Source: Cerioporus squamosus (taxonomy: Eukaryota; Basidiomycota; Agaricomycetes; Polyporales; Polyporaceae). Taken from it: 64,000 nt of DNA. The stretch spans positions 186,001 through 250,000 of the forward strand of contig JABYQS010000016.1 of the NCBI GenBank assembly GCA_022592435.1. Reading direction: 5' to 3'. Positions 59,921-64,000 of the stretch are shown here, piece by piece. Position numbers and translations under genes: made by a program. The notes beneath the pieces are model-generated. The model saw only the letters and a list, made by a program, of their open reading frames with translations, made no database searches and was not told where the DNA came from. Positions within the stretch are counted from its first letter, which is position 1. Every line of letters starts with the position of its first letter.

Positions 59921-62403
59921 ATGTCCTATCACGACGTCGACTTTGACTACGACGACGACGAGGGCGGCATCATTGACCCAGTATGGTTGCTCATGATCTG
60001 CTTCGCCCTCGGCATCTGGCTTGTCATAAACAGATACCAATCTCTTCTCAACCGCGCCGTCTTCTTCAGGATAGCCCCTCCACCCGTGCGTGTCTCTTGT
60101 GACAATGCACAGTGCGCGCGAGCTAATTGGACGCGTCCGACACGTAGCAAATCAAAGAGACATGGACAGCAATGAAGCTGCCCGAACCCTCGCTCGAGGC
60201 GCATCTTAGCACGGACGGCCTGCTCCCCTCGATACCCCTCCCAGACCGGAAATACCTCACTGCTTACGATCCTGCTACCGCATACCATTTGGACACCATT
60301 CTTGCTGATTCCCCGCAAGAGATCACGAAGAAAATTGCTGACGCATACCAGGCCCAGCCGGAATGGGCCAAGACTTCGTTCCATGACCGCAGGCGCGTCA
60401 TGAGGAGTCTGAAGAAGTGGCTCGTGGAGAACCAGGAGACCTGCGCGAAAGTCGCGTGTCGGGATACCGGAAAGACCAGTACGTGCCGTCCCTTCGTGCG
60501 CAGACGTCCGCTCACGCGTTTACCGCGTGTCCCGTAGTGCTTGACGCTGCGCTCGGCGAGATCATCACCACTTGCTCGAAGTTGGACTGGCTGATTAACC
60601 ATGGCGAACGTGTCTTGTCCCCGGAGAAGCGGTACAACAACTTGATCATGTTCTACAAGAAGTCTTACGTTTACTACGAGCCTTTGGGCGTCGTGTCGGC
60701 CATTGTCTCCTGGAACTATCGTGAGTGCAGTCGTTTCTCTGTGCACACGGGCTTCCGGCCCTTATATATGTCAAACAGCTCTGCACAATGCTTGGTCACC
60801 TATCATGGCTGCTCTCTTTGCTGGGAACAGCGTTGTCATCAAGTGCTCTGAGCACGTCGTCTGGTCGACATCTTGGTTTGTTCAGGCAATTAGGGAGTGT
60901 CTGAAGGCTTGCGGTCATTCCGAGGATTTGGTTCAGGTATGTGGTACTCAGCTGGTTTCAGAATGTCCATTCACGCTCTGGTAGCTCGTCTGCTGCTATC
61001 CCGAAGATGCCGACGCATTGACCAAATCTCCGTTTATCCGGCATATCACCTTCATTGGTTCCGAACGCGTAGGACGTATTGTGAGTTCGCCAACACCTTG
61101 TCTCCGGGGCCTCCTTGACCTTCCTCCGTAGGTCGCGCAAGCTGCTACGGAGTACCTCACCCCCGTAACGCTAGAACTCGGAGGCAAAGATCCTGCTATC
61201 ATCCTCCCTTCGACGGATCTGCAGAAGTATATCAGCCTACTCATGCGCGGTGTCTAGTACGTGGTTGTCACGACTTTACTACGGCACACTCTGACCTCTA
61301 TATGCAGCCAGAACGCGGGTCAGAACTGTATTGGCATTGAACGCATACTTGTGCACGAGTCGCAGTACGACGAACTGTTTGAGCTCTTCACGGAGCGCGC
61401 GGATAAGCTCCGTCCTGGCCACTCACTGAAGAGCCCCGGTGACGGTGTTGCACCTGTTGCGGATGTCGGAGCTATGATCTCTGGTGAACGATTCCCAGGT
61501 ATTCAGCACGCCATCCAAAATGCAGTAGCGCAAGGGGCAACTCTCACCGTTGGTGGTGAGCCTTGGACGCACCCGTACCTCGAGAGAGGATCGTACTTCA
61601 AGCCCACTCTTCTTGGCGACGTCAACCCGGATTCTGAGATCGCTCAGAATGAGCGTAAGTTGTATCAGGACTCTGCACTTCAACTGAGGGCTCACGGTCA
61701 CTCTAGTGTTTGCCCCCATTGGGCTGATCATCAAGTACGACACCGTCGAGCAGGCGATCGAGATTGCGAACGGCACGCGGTACGGCCTTGGAGCCAGCGT
61801 CTTCGGGCCTGTACGCGACGAATGTCTCAAGGTAGCGCAGCGTCTCCACTGCGGCATGGTCGCAATCAACGATTTCGGGGTGTTCTATGTGAGTGACATG
61901 CTTCATCTCCGATGATCGGTTGGGCTGACATACAACACAGCTCAAGTGCGTACAAAGCATGCTACCATTGACCGGCAACTGACATAGACATGCATCAGTC
62001 AAGACCTGCCATTCGGGGGAACTAAAGCCAGTGGCTACGGGCGGTTCGGTGAGTTTCAGCGACTGTAATCGACAGGAATCGTAGCGTCTGATGGCGCGAC
62101 TCGCTCGCAGGTGGCCCCGAGGGTCTGCGCGCGCTCACAAACACGAAGGCGATCGTTGTGGACCGATGGGGGTGGGCTATCCAGACGTCGATCCCCGCAG
62201 TCCTCGATTATCCTGTGCGCTCCGTTACGCAGAGCTGGTGAGCGCTCCCGCTTCATTATCTGTGTCATGCTTGTCGCGCGGCATGAACTCACCTCGGCCT
62301 TACCAGGGACTTCATCAGCGGCATGATCGGGTTCCTGTACGCCGATGGATGGCGTACGAGGATAGATGCCCTCATGAAGCTTGTCCGCGCGAGTGGAAGG
62401 TGA
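59921..62403 (+). CDS. MSC7: Msc7-type membrane-anchored aldehyde dehydrogenase
   Basis: The first exon (59921-60085) encodes an acidic head (DVDFDYDDDEGG) and a membrane span (PVWLLMICFALGIWLVI). From exon 2 (60148-60478) an ALDH-superfamily fold follows: YDPATA.HLDTI, Rossmann part PLGVVSAIVSWNYPLHN, GNSVVIKCSEHV, ITFIGSERVGR, active-site Glu in VTLELGGKDPAI and active-site Cys in NAGQNCIGIERI, then FAPIGLIIKYDT, GTRYGLGASVFG and DLPFGGTKASGYGRFGGPEGL. The C-terminus has IPAVLDYPVRSVTQSW and GFLYADGWRTRIDALMKLVRASGR. This order, with an N-terminal anchor, matches the yeast Msc7 family (ER). The natural aldehyde is unknown. The ORF runs to TGA through small introns. Confidence 0.9.
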
Positions 62404-63377
62404 TTCCGCGCGGTCTGCTCCGGGGGTTGAGAGTTAGGGATTTCGGTAGTCTGCAGCTGGGGCTGCATCTAGTGTGCGAATGTACTGACGATCTAATTAC
62501 GACTTGAACGACATTTTCAGCTCGAGCCTCGACGCGATACATACCTGGTTGCTCAGGTACTCCGACCGAATTACATACGCGCCAGGGAGGGTAGCGTCAT
62601 GGAGGATGGCAGGGAAACTGGAGACGGACGCCCATGCGGAGAAGCGTGTGTTACTCGGGGTTGCGATCCATATCAGGCATCGTCCATGTGGTCCAGCTTT
62701 GTGTACACTGCCCACCTTCACCCTGTCTTCTGTGTCCGGCCTGGCCGTTGACCTACCCACGTTGCTGACATCTATAGCACAAACGTTCTAACACCCTGAG
62801 GTGTCCATTCTTCAGTTCAACATCCAGTTCCTGACGGTTGCACATGCGCGAATCCTTCTCGGACCCGAGATGATTGTTATTCCGCGCTGTGCAACGCAGA
62901 GAACAATCCATCTGGACACATGTGATGCTCCACGTTCAGCGTTCCCAACACACTCGGCGGCGGGAACAACATGTCTCTGGCAACTCGTTGGTATTTTGGG
63001 ACGCCACCGTGCACCAGCATGCAGTGCAGAAGGCCTATCGCCCTCGTCTCGCCCGCTTGGACGCGCCCTCCCTTCCCCAATCGCGCGCGGACGCATGTGG
63101 TCCTCGCTCGCGTGGGTGCCTATCGCACCCTCAACCATGTTGCTCGAGCGCGTCGGCATCTGGACAGATGGCGATTCGCCGGTATCCGCCCAGGGCATCG
63201 TCGCGCGAAGCCTCGGAACCCCCGTCTTCTCAATGGGCAGTGGCTCAGCTGCTTCCATGGCACCCGAGTGTATAAGAGCTGCACTTTGTTCGCCCGGTCC
63301 GCTCCCGCAGCTGCACCAACAGCCCACCCCGCGGTCCCCTCCTGCTAGCTGCACCCTCCGCCCTTGCGCTCCTCAGG
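62404..63377. other. Intergenic region of about 970 bp before the RNase T2 gene
   Basis: Overlapping frames occur on both strands, including 180 codons on the minus strand (62812-63354) and 227 on the plus (62801-63484), but neither has family features and both run into the RNase gene or its promoter. The sequence TATAAGA at 63271-63277, 107 bp before the ATG, is a likely TATA box. Confidence 0.5.
63271..63277 (+). promoter_or_regulatory. TATA box of the RNase T2 gene
   Basis: TATAAGA lies 107 bp upstream of the RNase T2 ATG, followed by a C/T-rich leader, the usual look of strongly expressed secreted-enzyme genes of mushrooms. Confidence 0.5.
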
Positions 63378-64000
63378 ATGCTTGCTGCCACTCTGGCTTT
63401 GGGAGCCCTCGCGGGCTTCACGATTGCGACGCCCTCCCTCACCACCCCGGTCGACGCTATGAACTTGTTCAGCAAGCGCATTAGCTCGGGATGCTCCACA
63501 AGCGGCCCGGCGTCCTGCCACAACACGACGAAGGAGACGGATTTGTGCTGCTTCGAGTCGCCGGGGGTGCGTGCCGCCTCGTTCTTGGGCGCGGCATGGG
63601 TTGCTGATGCTGTTGTGCGTAGGGCCTTCTTCTCCAGACTCAGTTCTGGGATACAAATCCCTCCACTGGCCCATCCAACAGCTGGACCATCCACGGTACG
63701 TCGACATCGTTGGTAGAGGATCATCTTATCTTATCTAATCTGATACGACATAGGTCTCTGGCCGGACAAGTCAGTCTCCCTCCCCATACACCCCCTAGCA
63801 TCGTCTTGTAACCTCGAACCCGCAGCTGCGATGGCACCTTCACTGAGAATTGCGACTCCTCGCGCGACTACACCGACATCGCTGATGTACGTCTCTGACC
63901 TCGAGTGTTTCTCGACGGTTGTATTGACCTTCGCCTCAGCTCTTGACAAATCAAGGTGCGAGCGACACCCTGTCCTTCATGAAGGAGTTCTGGGTCGACA
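63378..64000 (+). CDS. Secreted ribonuclease T2 (5' part, runs off the window)
   Basis: RNase T2 cleaves RNA to 3'-phosphate ends through 2',3'-cyclic intermediates and is secreted or vacuolar. Exons: 63378-63566, 63623-63695, a 16-nt exon 63755-63770, 63826-63886, and 63940 to the window edge. Residues 1-18 are a signal peptide (LAATLALGALAGFTIA). After CSTSGPASCHN come the family segments LLLQTQFWDTNP and the first catalytic motif WTIHGLWPDNCDG (active-site His), then SSRDYTDIADLLT and DTLSFMKEFWVD. The second catalytic motif lies beyond the window. Paired cysteines fit the fungal disulfide pattern. The tiny exon splits the first catalytic motif. Confidence 0.92.

Noticed and set aside
62812..63354. 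180-codon minus-strand open frame before the RNase T2 gene
   Set aside because: Overlaps the RNase promoter and TATA box, lacks protein family features, and competes with a similar-length frame on the other strand.

Overview
The window is nuclear DNA of a filamentous basidiomycete, most likely an Agaricomycete (polypore-type mushroom). The reasons are: GC-rich DNA; very tight packing of about 24 protein genes on both strands; almost every gene cut by many 45-65 nt GT-AG introns; and protein versions typical of Agaricomycetes (a PDR transporter, a 7TM receptor-like protein, a LaeA-type methyltransferase end, a Kre9-like GPI protein). I saw no rRNA, tRNA, transposon, virus or CRISPR array, and no operon logic. 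Gene models below were assembled by hand, by joining reading frames across introns with consistent splice sites and phase.

Layout: 1-496, 3' end of a SAM methyltransferase gene; 2291-7237, SKI2 RNA helicase; 7403-9378 (-), calnexin; 9683-13283 (-), the spliceosomal GTPase Snu114; 13589-14178, prefoldin subunit 1; 14587-20018 (-), full-size PDR/ABCG drug transporter; a 1 kb divergent promoter with a repeated palindrome; 21058-22487, secreted EF-hand protein; 23054-29892 (-), Dopey/DOP1; 30251-31598 (-), acidic chromatin-type protein, possibly Ies4 of INO80; 31969-32416, ATP synthase subunit e; 32971-34777, RBBP4/Msi1-type histone chaperone; 35033-35346 (-), RAMP4/Ysy6; 35590-36673, Bmt5-type rRNA methyltransferase; 37024-37927, polytopic membrane protein; 38278-40450, isocitrate/2-methylisocitrate lyase; 40999-44666 (-), large conserved-looking protein of unknown function; 45639-47173, 7TM receptor-like protein; 47616-48483 (-), GPI-anchored Kre9-like protein; 49103-50074 (-), Atp23 metalloprotease; 50338-51589 (-), peroxisomal enoyl-CoA hydratase; 52144-56388, Sro7/tomosyn; 56545-57435 (-), NTF2/SnoaL-like protein; 57855-59631 (-), RNF126-type RING ubiquitin ligase; 59921-62403, Msc7-type aldehyde dehydrogenase; 63378 to the end, 5' part of a secreted RNase T2.

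The genes are mostly core cell-biology functions: RNA decay and splicing, ER folding and translocation, golgi/endosome and exocytic traffic, mitochondrial ATP synthase assembly, peroxisomal and mitochondrial carbon use. They do not form a single pathway. ER/secretory genes recur (calnexin, EF-hand protein, RAMP4, DOP1, Sro7), and ATP synthase subunit e and Atp23 both serve the ATP synthase, but they are far apart and the proximity may be chance.

No new defence, mobile or biosynthetic system was found. The points most worth checking are: an apparent +1 frameshift in SKI2; two non-canonical GC-AG introns; very small exons (ATG-only, 9, 14 and 16 nt) that simple gene finders would miss; a 15-bp palindromic repeat in the drug-transporter promoter; and two or three proteins of unknown function.
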